A DNA stretch of 6,448 nucleotides from Actinomycetota bacterium. GTDB lineage: Bacteria; Actinomycetota; Humimicrobiia; Humimicrobiales; Humimicrobiaceae. Position 1 is the stretch's first letter. Each line of letters starts with the position of its first letter. The notes under the pieces are model-generated. The model was not told where the DNA came from, did no database searches, and saw only the letters and a list, made by a program, of their open reading frames with translations. A program made the position numbers and the translations under genes. The stretch lies in assembly GCA_015711775.1 (NCBI GenBank), contig JACVJB010000057.1:1-6448 (forward strand), given 5' to 3'. Below are positions 1-5,658 of the stretch, piece after piece.

Positions 1-485
1 TACTCAGAAAAGCGCATAATTTAAGACCTGACGATAAAAATGACTTCACTGTACAGAACCAGACGCAGCTTGTGGATATTCTTGGAACTATTACAAATAT
101 TTTTACCATAACCATTTCAAGCATTGCAGGCATTGCCCTGCTTGTCGGGGGTATTGGTATAATGAATATAATGCTTGTATCAGTTACTGAAAGAACAAGA
201 GAAATAGGAATACGGAAAGCTGTGGGCGCAAAAAACAGAGACATTCTGCTGCAGTTTTTAACCGAAAGTGTCGTGCTGAGCATTACAGGCGGAATAATGG
301 GGATTATATTTGCTGTAACTGTATCGGTAATATTAAATAAATTTACAATACTTTCTACAAGTATTACATCTTTTCCAATAATACTTGCTCTTTCATTTTC
401 AACAGTGGTCGGCCTTTTCTTTGGCATTTACCCTGCAATGCGCGCATCAAGGCTCAACCCCATTGAAGCATTAAGATATGAATAA
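1..485 (+). CDS. MacB-type ABC transporter permease, C-terminal part (5' end outside window)
   Basis: The frame is open from the left edge (first full codon at position 3), so the start lies outside the window. The first visible residues (RKAHNLRPDDKNDFTVQNQ) match the end of the MacB periplasmic domain, where a DDF.V.N motif precedes the membrane part. A transmembrane segment follows (IAGIALLVGGIGIMNIMLVS), then the conserved cytoplasmic loop VTERTREIGIRKAVGAKNRD, two further hydrophobic segments, and the family C-terminus GIYPAMRASRLNPIEALRYE. These are hallmarks of the FtsX-like permease domain. MacB-family permeases work with a LolD/MacB-like ATPase to move peptides, drugs or lipoproteins, or to act mechanically across the envelope; the substrate cannot be told here. 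A GTG at 72 is internal and not a real start. The gene converges on the minus-strand cluster and ends before a shared terminator. Confidence 0.93.
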   Translation, partial: LRKAHNLRPDDKNDFTVQNQTQLVDILGTITNIFTITISSIAGIALLVGGIGIMNIMLVSVTERTREIGIRKAVGAKNRDILLQFLTESVVLSITGGIMGIIFAVTVSVILNKFTILSTSITSFPIILALSFSTVVGLFFGIYPAMRASRLNPIEALRYE

Positions 486-536
486 ATCAGTTTTTTGCAA
501 TTAATTAAAAAGCCTTATATTTATAGTTACAGGCAT

Positions 537-567
537 AAAAAACGGCCCGCATAATGGACCGTTTTTT
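537..567. terminator. bidirectional rho-independent terminator
   Basis: Six A's (537-542) and CGG pair with CCG and six T's (562-567), a 9-bp stem. After one C/A mismatch (546/558), two more C:G pairs close a 7-base loop (549-555). The A-tract on one side and T-tract on the other give a U-run to transcripts from either direction. It sits between the permease gene ending at 485 and the minus-strand DUF4349 gene ending at 653, so it can end both converging transcripts. Confidence 0.85.
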
Positions 568-652
568 ATTTAAAAATCCCACATTCTTTCCGGTTCGTTT
601 TAAGCCTTTTATCTTAAAAACTTTTAAAGCCGGTAAGTTTTTGAAATTAAGT

Positions 653-1642
653 TTATTTTTCCTGCTGCGTCTGGGAAGCTTTTTTTGCCCTTTTTCTGTT
701 TCTTGCCCTTATGCTCTGCCATATAATTATGACAATTATACCGGCAATTACAAGAAGCGGGCTTGCAGCTATAAGTGCCATTGTCATAACTTTTAAAGCT
801 GTAAGCGCCCCTCTGGCGCCTCTTTTTACAGCGCCTATAAATCCTCCCTCAGAAGGATCAATTACAGAAACAGGCTCTGAAATATATACTTCAACGGTTG
901 AATAAGCAATGAGATTATCCAGGTAATTCTGCCTTCCCTTTATTACCTCTATCTGGCCCTCTACGTTTGAAAGCTCTCTCTGTACCTCAATGCTGTCTTT
1001 AACAGTCACTGACTGATCCATAAGCTGCAGAAGCCTTTTCTGCTGCGAAGCAAGATTTGTAAGCCTGCTCTGATTATCAACATATTCCTGTGTGACATCC
1101 TGAACATATACATTTAAATTTTTTACTTTTCCCAGTTCTTTAATTTTATTTACAACTGTGTCAAAATGCTGCTTGTCTATCCTGAGAATAACTGATCCGC
1201 TTGTCATGTTGCCCTCAGAATCAGAATATGACTGGGAATTGCTTACATAACCGTTGTATTTTTCTGCAAGCGTTGAAACTTCAAAAAATATCTGCTGAAA
1301 CTTACCCTTGTCAACTTCAATTTCCATGTAACCGTTTTTAATAAGTTTTGTATCAATAATCTGTGAAGTTGTAGCGTCTGAGCTTCCAGCTTCAGTGTAA
1401 AGCTCAGTTGAGCCGTCATCTGCTACCGTTGTTTCAGAGGCAAACTCTTCTTCAGTAAAGACTTCAGCTTCGCCATAATCCGCTTTATATGATCTGTTTT
1501 GCTCATATACAGGAGTAATGCCTTCTGACTTTTCCTCAAAACCTGCTGCAGATTTTACTGCCGAACATCCCGACAGCACAAAAATTAATGCAACAAAAAT
1601 AGACACTGCGCCAACTGTAAATTTAATAAATCTGTTTTGCAT
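653..1642 (-). CDS. DUF4349 domain lipoprotein with C-terminal membrane anchor
   Basis: The 329-residue product starts with a lipoprotein signal peptide: basic n-region, hydrophobic stretch, and lipobox LSGC with the acylated Cys at residue 26. Residues ~35-95 are an acidic, Ser/Thr/Glu-rich linker. The DUF4349 domain covers ~98-257, from IKNGYMEIEVDKGKF through a beta/alpha part to a coiled coil at ~185-245 (YVDNQSRLTNLASQQKRLL, then VQRELSNVEGQIEVIKGRQ). A strong transmembrane helix follows at ~284-309, then a basic cytoplasmic tail (RARNRKRAKKAS). The domain therefore lies outside the cell membrane, held at both ends. The biochemical role of DUF4349 proteins is not established. The start is supported by GAGGTG (1647-1652) 4 bases upstream of the ATG. 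It is the last gene of the minus-strand run, 39 bp after rsgI, and ends before the shared terminator. Confidence 0.88.
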   Translation of the reverse strand: MQNRFIKFTVGAVSIFVALIFVLSGCSAVKSAAGFEEKSEGITPVYEQNRSYKADYGEAEVFTEEEFASETTVADDGSTELYTEAGSSDATTSQIIDTKLIKNGYMEIEVDKGKFQQIFFEVSTLAEKYNGYVSNSQSYSDSEGNMTSGSVILRIDKQHFDTVVNKIKELGKVKNLNVYVQDVTQEYVDNQSRLTNLASQQKRLLQLMDQSVTVKDSIEVQRELSNVEGQIEVIKGRQNYLDNLIAYSTVEVYISEPVSVIDPSEGGFIGAVKRGARGALTALKVMTMALIAASPLLVIAGIIVIIIWQSIRARNRKRAKKASQTQQEK

Positions 1643-1667
1643 TTTTCACCTCTTCTTTATTTAAAAT

Positions 1668-1680
1668 ATTATACATTATA
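1668..1680 (-). promoter_or_regulatory. possible tandem -10 elements before the DUF4349 gene
   Basis: On the minus strand the gap between rsgI and the DUF4349 gene holds two perfect TATAAT hexamers (1675-1680 and 1668-1673). Neither has a convincing TTGACA-like hexamer at 16-18 bp, and the TG dinucleotide upstream is one base off the extended -10 position. They could give the lipoprotein gene its own transcript, or be chance in an AT-rich gap. Confidence 0.25.
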
Positions 1681-1681
1681 A

Positions 1682-2527
1682 TCAGTTAAAAGATCCGTAA
1701 ATAACAAGCGTAAAGCTTTTTTCATCATTTTCAAGAGCCACTTCTTCAGTTCTTTTGGCGCCATATTCATAATTTTCAAAAAGCATCCTCACAGTTCTTA
1801 TGGCTGAACTGTTTGCATCATTTAGAACCGCATCTATATTGCCATTAAAAAAATAATCCTTTTTATTATGCATAAAATTAAAAAGAATAGATTTCTCAAA
1901 GGGGCTGGCGCCTGATTTTGTTTTAGATTCTTTTATGCTGTAATCAATTTTTATATCTTCATAATCAATTAAACCCAATTCACCGGTATCAGAAATATTA
2001 TGCAAGCCCTTATATAAAATTGGGGCCTCATTACTGCCTTGAGCAGGCTCGCCGCCTTCCTGCATTTTTTCAAGGAGCATGCCGTCATCTTCATCAACAA
2101 CGCTTTCCTGTCTAAGCTGCGATTGCCCTGGTTGTTGTTTTAGCAATACTGAATCTTCCTGCCCTGCGGCAATTTCGTTTCCATCTGTTTTTTCTTTCGT
2201 GGGATCAAGCGCTGTCTCTGTTAAAACACTGTCCTGCAGCACAACCGTCACTGGTTTATCGCCTGATCTTAAAATATGAATGCCAAAATAGGCGCCGAAA
2301 ACAACCACTGCGACTATGGCAAAACCTGCCGCAACCCTGTAAACTATGCGGTATATATCAAATTTTTCTGCAGCCCTTTTATTCTCTTTTTCAGCAGTAA
2401 CAATGATGCTGTCTCCAATTTCATAAGTTCCGGCAGTTATTTCCTGTTTTAAAAACTGGCCGTCACATGTTACTGCAATGCAGTAATTTTTATGTATTTC
2501 AACTACTGAAGCACTTTTTTCATTCAT
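1682..2527 (-). CDS. rsgI: RsgI-like membrane-bound anti-sigma-I factor
   Basis: The 281-residue product has an N-terminal RsgI_N-type cytoplasmic domain (~7-48): short beta strands with AVTCDGQFLKQEI and the YEIGDSIIV motif typical of this fold. One transmembrane helix follows (~62-86). The outer part begins with a long low-complexity Gln/Glu/Asp/Ser-rich linker (~95-170) and ends in a ~100-residue folded-looking domain that I do not recognise. In the family, the cytoplasmic domain holds SigI inactive and the outer part senses a signal. The start ATG overlaps the sigI stop by 4 bp (ATGA), a translational coupling typical of sigma/anti-sigma pairs, and AGG of GGCAGGAAAAATAT is a modest ribosome binding site. 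The conserved ectodomain core with its Asn-Pro autocleavage site known from B. subtilis and Clostridium thermocellum RsgI is not visible: there is no Asn-Pro pair in the protein. The assignment rests on the N-domain, topology and position. Confidence 0.8.
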   Translation of the reverse strand: MNEKSASVVEIHKNYCIAVTCDGQFLKQEITAGTYEIGDSIIVTAEKENKRAAEKFDIYRIVYRVAAGFAIVAVVVFGAYFGIHILRSGDKPVTVVLQDSVLTETALDPTKEKTDGNEIAAGQEDSVLLKQQPGQSQLRQESVVDEDDGMLLEKMQEGGEPAQGSNEAPILYKGLHNISDTGELGLIDYEDIKIDYSIKESKTKSGASPFEKSILFNFMHNKKDYFFNGNIDAVLNDANSSAIRTVRMLFENYEYGAKRTEEVALENDEKSFTLVIYGSFN

Positions 2528-3240
2528 ATATTTTTCCTGCCTTTACAGGAAATATCGAGGAAACTAAATTTATTTATAATCGCAATTACCATTGCTATTA
2601 TATATATTCGGCCCCTTTCAATTTTTTTCCGGTGTAGAGGAATTATTTTTTCCAGCTCTTTTATCGGCAGCCTTTTACTTCTTTCAAGATCGTTTAAAAG
2701 GCGCGGATTGTCCGCTATAAGCTTTGCCGTCTTTATATACTCATTCCTGAGGCTTTCCTGTCTGGGGGATACTTTAACAAGATCTGTAAAACTTATTCCC
2801 CATTCTTTTAAAGCTTTGGTATATTCTATGATTTCAAATTTCCGGTCTTCAGTCTCATCATCAAAAGCATACTGCTGGACGGCTTTTTTATTCAGTAAAT
2901 CAATTGAGGGGCTGTCGCAGTCTTCATCAGTGTTTAAAGATATAGTTTTAAATTTTGACTGCTTCCTGAAATAGTCAATTAGCCTGTTTGTAATTACAAG
3001 CCTTGCAAAACTTAAAAATTTTCCCTTATTTCTGTCGTAGGCATGTATTGCTTCATTAAAAGCAATAAGTCCTATTGAAAGCTCGTCATCAGCTCCGTAT
3101 TCAAGGTAACGCCCGAGACGTTTCTGTATAACGCTTGCAATAAAAGGCTTAAAATCAGATATAAGGAGTTCAACTTTATCCCTGCTTTTCTGTGCAAGAA
3201 TCACTGTATCTTCAAGAGTTTTAGATTCCGGATAAATCAA
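2524..3240 (-). CDS. sigI: RNA polymerase sigma factor SigI
   Basis: The 238-residue product, slightly shorter than the ~250 of B. subtilis SigI, shows the family pattern. Region 2 is at ~28-95: FKPFIASVIQKRLGRYLEYG, then DDELSIGLIAFNEAI (core RNA polymerase binding), GKFLSFARLVITNRLIDYFRK (-10 recognition and melting). A charged variable linker at ~100-140 follows. The SigI-specific C-terminal domain at ~140-225 holds the helix-turn-helix-like LPIKELEKI..HRKKIERGR.YIIAMVIAI. SigI factors respond to heat, cell wall or polysaccharide signals and are held by RsgI, encoded next. The start is TTG at 3240: an in-frame stop lies immediately upstream, no Met codon lies near the N-terminus, and a perfect GGAGGT sits 6 bases upstream. 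The gene follows the TPM gene with zero spacing and in the same frame. Confidence 0.92.
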   Translation of the reverse strand: MIYPESKTLEDTVILAQKSRDKVELLISDFKPFIASVIQKRLGRYLEYGADDELSIGLIAFNEAIHAYDRNKGKFLSFARLVITNRLIDYFRKQSKFKTISLNTDEDCDSPSIDLLNKKAVQQYAFDDETEDRKFEIIEYTKALKEWGISFTDLVKVSPRQESLRNEYIKTAKLIADNPRLLNDLERSKRLPIKELEKIIPLHRKKIERGRIYIIAMVIAIINKFSFLDISCKGRKNI

Positions 3241-4248
3241 TTACCAACCTCCGCTTGAACCGCCCCCGCCTGACGAACCGCCGCCAAATCCGCCAAAACT
3301 GCTTCCGCCGCCTGACGAACCGCCGCCAAATCCGCCTGCAAAACCTCCTCCGGAACTTCGGGTCTTTTTAGGTATAGTAGTGGTTTTCTGGTCATGAAAA
3401 CCGCATGGCATACCATCCGGATAAATATAGGTGCAGTTTCTTTCAACAAGCATCTTCCCGCTTGTTGTATAGGTGGCCTGCTGTATTACAGTATTTTTTA
3501 TTTTTAACTTTATCTTCTTGCACTTAGGGCATTTTCTTTTGAAGATTGAAACAATGGCAGATACTGCAACTATAATGAAAAAAACGGGAAAACAGCACCA
3601 GAGGCCCGGGTTTGAAGACAAATTATTAAAAAACTTTGAGCCGGAAGAGGCGGTATTTACGCTGCCGGCTGTTTCAATTACATTGCTGTAGCCATATTCT
3701 TCATAAACCTTGCCGGCAATTGCCGCAACGCCTTCATAAACGCCTTCGCCAAACCTGCCTGAAGAAAGCCTTGGAGATATTATATTATCAACAATGTCTC
3801 TTGCCTCAAGGTCTGTTATTGCGCCTTCAAGGCCATATCCCACTTCAATGCGAAGCGGTCTTTTGCCAACTTCACCCTCAGGAGATATTAGCAGCAAAAC
3901 ACCGTTATCTTTATCTTTTTGCCCAATGCCCCAATTTTCAAATAGTTTAACAGAGTATTCCTCCTGCGTGAGCCCCTGAAGCGTCGGGACAATTGCAACC
4001 GCAATTTGGGCGCCGGTAACTTGTTCCAGGCTGTAACATAAATCCTCTATTTTACTTTTCCAGCTGCTGTCAAGCAGTCCGGTATAATCATTGACATATG
4101 ACGAATATTCGGGAAACACAACTTCTGCCGCTACAGGTAAAAGAAAACAAAAGAAACAAAAGAATGCCGCAGTTATAAAAACTGCTGAGCGCGGCGCAAA
4201 ATACAAAAAATGTTTTTTTAACCTGTTTTTTAAATTTGAAGTATGCAT
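3241..4248 (-). CDS. TPM-domain (YgcG family) membrane protein with zinc-ribbon-like segment and Gly-rich tail
   Basis: The 335-residue product has an N-terminal signal peptide (basic n-region, hydrophobic ~22-39, likely cleavage after PVAA near 41). An extracytoplasmic TPM domain follows at ~46-188: FPEYSSYVNDYTGLLDSS, GAQIAVAIVP, LFENWGIGQKDKDNGVLLL, RIEVGYGLEGAITD, GRFGEGVYEG, all family marks. A transmembrane helix is at ~217-237. A zinc-ribbon-like part has CPKC at 240-243 and Cys 272 and 282. A Gly/Ser/Phe-rich tail (~299-335) ends in GGW. TPM proteins are often encoded beside LemA, as here. The domain has been linked to photosystem II repair phosphatase activity in plants; the bacterial role is unsettled. 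The start ATG is 6 bp after the lemA stop with only a weak upstream GAG, so translation is probably coupled to lemA. Confidence 0.92.
   Translation of the reverse strand: MHTSNLKNRLKKHFLYFAPRSAVFITAAFFCFFCFLLPVAAEVVFPEYSSYVNDYTGLLDSSWKSKIEDLCYSLEQVTGAQIAVAIVPTLQGLTQEEYSVKLFENWGIGQKDKDNGVLLLISPEGEVGKRPLRIEVGYGLEGAITDLEARDIVDNIISPRLSSGRFGEGVYEGVAAIAGKVYEEYGYSNVIETAGSVNTASSGSKFFNNLSSNPGLWCCFPVFFIIVAVSAIVSIFKRKCPKCKKIKLKIKNTVIQQATYTTSGKMLVERNCTYIYPDGMPCGFHDQKTTTIPKKTRSSGGGFAGGFGGGSSGGGSSFGGFGGGSSGGGGSSGGW
3247..3252 (-). promoter_or_regulatory. ribosome binding site deciding the TTG start of sigI
   Basis: On the minus strand GGAGGT is followed by TGGTAA and then TTG. The site consists of two Gly codons in the Gly-rich tail of the TPM gene, so the coding sequence of one protein also provides the Shine-Dalgarno of the next. 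The 6-base spacing makes TTG at 3240 the convincing start. Confidence 0.85.
3266..3336 (-). repeat. two 29-bp direct repeats encoding the Gly/Ser/Phe tail
   Basis: An identical 29-base unit is found at 3266-3294 and 3308-3336, offset by 42 bp, i.e. exactly 14 codons. It encodes GGFGGGSSGG twice in the C-terminal tail of the TPM protein. Identity at the DNA level, not only at the protein level, suggests recent in-frame duplication or gene conversion. Confidence 0.85.
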
Positions 4249-4254
4249 TTTATT

Positions 4255-4896
4255 TTACTCAAGGCTTAAGTCAATTTCCGGAGCCGTTTCTGCTCCTGGC
4301 TCAGCCTGGAAAAATTCCCTCGGCGCAAACCCGAATAAGCCGGCAATAAAATTATTGGGGAAAAGCCTTATGTATGTGTTGTAACTCTGTACGGCTTCGT
4401 TATATCGCATTCTCTCAACAGCAATACGGTTTTCAGTGCCCTCCAGTTGCGACATAAGATCCCTTACTACTTCACTTGCCTTAAGTTCAGGGGTGTCTTC
4501 AACAACAACTTTAATATCCCTTATAAAAGAATTTATATCAGTATTTACCTTTTCAAGTTCACCCGGGTTCTGCGCGCCATTTATGCCAGCTCTTGCCTGG
4601 GCAATTGCTTCAAAAATATCCTTTTCAAGCTGCATATACCCTTTTGCCGCTTCAGCAAGATTCGGCACCAGGTCAAGCCTGCGCTGATAAACATTCTGCA
4701 CCTGCGCCCATGCGTTATCAACAGCAATTTCCCTGGTAACCATGGTATTTCTTCCACCGAAAATAACTGAAACAGAAATTATTATTAAAATAAGTATGAT
4801 TACTACTGCAATTACACCAACTATACAGCCTGGTGAAAATCTTCTGATGCCGGCAGGCCGGTTTGCGTCTGGCGGTATTTGATTATTAACTGTCAA
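4255..4896 (-). CDS. lemA: LemA family membrane protein
   Basis: The 213-residue product has a short cytosolic N-terminus, one transmembrane helix (~23-46), and a LemA helical bundle outside or at the membrane. Family motifs are VDNAWAQVQNVYQRRLDLVPNL at ~59-80, VVEDTPELKASEVVRDLMSQL at ~131-151, EGTENRIAVERMRYNEAVQ at ~152-170 and YNTYIRLFPNNFIAGLFGF at ~172-190, with the usual acidic/Pro C-terminus. LemA proteins commonly pair with TPM-domain proteins, the next gene here; their molecular function is not settled. The start chosen is TTG at 4896, because AAGGAGGA (4904-4911) lies 7 bases upstream. The frame can be extended to a TTG at 4914, but that codon precedes the Shine-Dalgarno, which would then have to be translated as KEE, so it is rejected. 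The gene follows grpE by 62 bp. Confidence 0.93.
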   Translation of the reverse strand: MTVNNQIPPDANRPAGIRRFSPGCIVGVIAVVIILILIIISVSVIFGGRNTMVTREIAVDNAWAQVQNVYQRRLDLVPNLAEAAKGYMQLEKDIFEAIAQARAGINGAQNPGELEKVNTDINSFIRDIKVVVEDTPELKASEVVRDLMSQLEGTENRIAVERMRYNEAVQSYNTYIRLFPNNFIAGLFGFAPREFFQAEPGAETAPEIDLSLE

Positions 4897-4903
4897 CTTG
4901 AAT

Positions 4904-4911
4904 TCCTCCTT
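4904..4911 (-). promoter_or_regulatory. ribosome binding site deciding the TTG start of lemA
   Basis: AAGGAGGA on the minus strand ends 7 bases before TTG at 4896. Its strength and spacing place initiation at this TTG rather than at the upstream in-frame TTG at 4914, which has no site of its own. Confidence 0.85.
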
Positions 4912-4958
4912 CAAAAAATACTAAAAACAATTTATTGCAACTTTAAACCTTTATTTAT

Positions 4959-5570
4959 TCAGGATTTTTTGCACACTTTTACAACTGCCGGCCTTATCAG
5001 GAAATCATTAATTTTATAACCTTTCCTCAGCACTTCAAGAACCGTCCCTTCCGTAGATTTCTCGTCTTCTGCAGTAACTGCAACTTCACATTCGTGCGGA
5101 TTAAATTCCTTTCCATGAGGATTTATTATCTCAACTCCCTCTTTTTCAAGAGTTTCCATCAGTTTGCCATGTATCATTTTAACACCTTTGAGAAAATCAT
5201 TCTGACCGCCCTTAAGGTTCTCGCCCATGGTAATTGCCTGCTCAAAGCTGTCAATTACAGGCAGCAATTTTTCAATTAAATCCTTATTTGCCCGCTGAAT
5301 TGTCTGGCCCTGTTCCCTTAAAGCTCTCTTCCTGAAATTATCATAATCCGCATGAAGCCTTTTTATCCTGTCAAGATAGTCTTCTTCCAGTTTTTTATAG
5401 CGGGCAAGTTCCTCCCGCAGAAGTTCAATTTCGCTTTTAAACTCTTCTATCTCCCTGTCTGTATCATTCGCTATACTATGCTTTTTCAGGGTTTTTTTCT
5501 TTGCTCTAAGCATTTCTTCTGTTATTTCATCCCCATTTCCGGGTTTATATTTATTTTCCTTATTTTCCAT
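4959..5570 (-). CDS. grpE: GrpE, nucleotide exchange factor of DnaK
   Basis: The 203-residue product exchanges ADP for ATP on DnaK (Hsp70) in the cytosol. Residues 1-38 are a charged, disordered N-terminus. A long coiled-coil helix covers ~38-95, including LEEDYLDRIKRLHADYDNFRKR, the part that dimerises. Helices at ~97-145 form the four-helix bundle (DLIEKLLPVIDSFEQAI). The C-terminal beta domain at ~147-200 carries the signature NPHGKEFNPHECEVAV then GTVLEVLRKGYKINDFLIRP. Length and motifs are normal. The ATG has GGAAGG about 8 bases upstream. A sigma-A type promoter stands 60 bp upstream. Unusually, no hrcA, dnaK or dnaJ flanks it: upstream is an unrelated gene, downstream is lemA. No CIRCE inverted repeat is present, so HrcA control is not supported. 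Confidence 0.97.
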   Translation of the reverse strand: MENKENKYKPGNGDEITEEMLRAKKKTLKKHSIANDTDREIEEFKSEIELLREELARYKKLEEDYLDRIKRLHADYDNFRKRALREQGQTIQRANKDLIEKLLPVIDSFEQAITMGENLKGGQNDFLKGVKMIHGKLMETLEKEGVEIINPHGKEFNPHECEVAVTAEDEKSTEGTVLEVLRKGYKINDFLIRPAVVKVCKKS

Positions 5571-5629
5571 TTGCGCTACCTTCCTTTGTTTAGTTTCAAT
5601 CAGGGTCCTTCATCATGGAAGATTAATGT

Positions 5630-5658
5630 ATTATAATATATTAAAAATTATTTCTAAA
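5630..5658 (-). promoter_or_regulatory. sigma-A type promoter for grpE and the downstream genes
   Basis: On the minus strand TTTAGA (5653-5658, four of six consensus bases) and a perfect TATAAT (5630-5635) are separated by 17 bp. Transcription would start near 5623, giving a leader of about 50 bases. The -35 element overlaps the TAG stop of the upstream gene (5654-5656). No terminator lies between them, so read-through from upstream is also possible. Confidence 0.65.

Noticed and set aside
568..652. Second hairpin with CCGG ends after the DUF4349 stop
   Set aside because: The pairing is short and broken by mismatches, and the strong hairpin at 537-567 already explains termination.
554..796. 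80-residue plus-strand frame rich in Cys and Phe
   Set aside because: It starts inside the terminator hairpin and continues antisense through the DUF4349 C-terminus; no Shine-Dalgarno and no family features.
2763..2770. C-run on the minus strand (ATCCCCC) recalling the SigI-type -35 ACCCCC
   Set aside because: It lies inside sigI, is imperfect, and I see no matching CGAA-like -10 followed by a gene start; SigI autoregulation is not supported from this window.
3237..3449. 70-residue minus-strand frame of Ala/Val/Leu-rich sequence overlapping the TPM tail
   Set aside because: It is an out-of-frame reading of the Gly-rich repeat tail of the TPM gene, has no ribosome binding site of its own and no recognisable motif.
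4915..4958. Possible separate promoter for lemA (TTTAAA, 18 bp, TAGTAT on the minus strand)
   Set aside because: Both hexamers are poor matches in an AT-rich gap, and the gene is adequately explained by transcription from the grpE promoter.
5571..5629. Possible CIRCE or other inverted repeat in the grpE leader (CTTCCATGATGAAG, about 5607-5622)
   Set aside because: Only a 4-bp stem with a 6-base loop; it does not resemble TTAGCACTC-N9-GAGTGCTAA and has no run of T, so it is neither an HrcA site nor a terminator.
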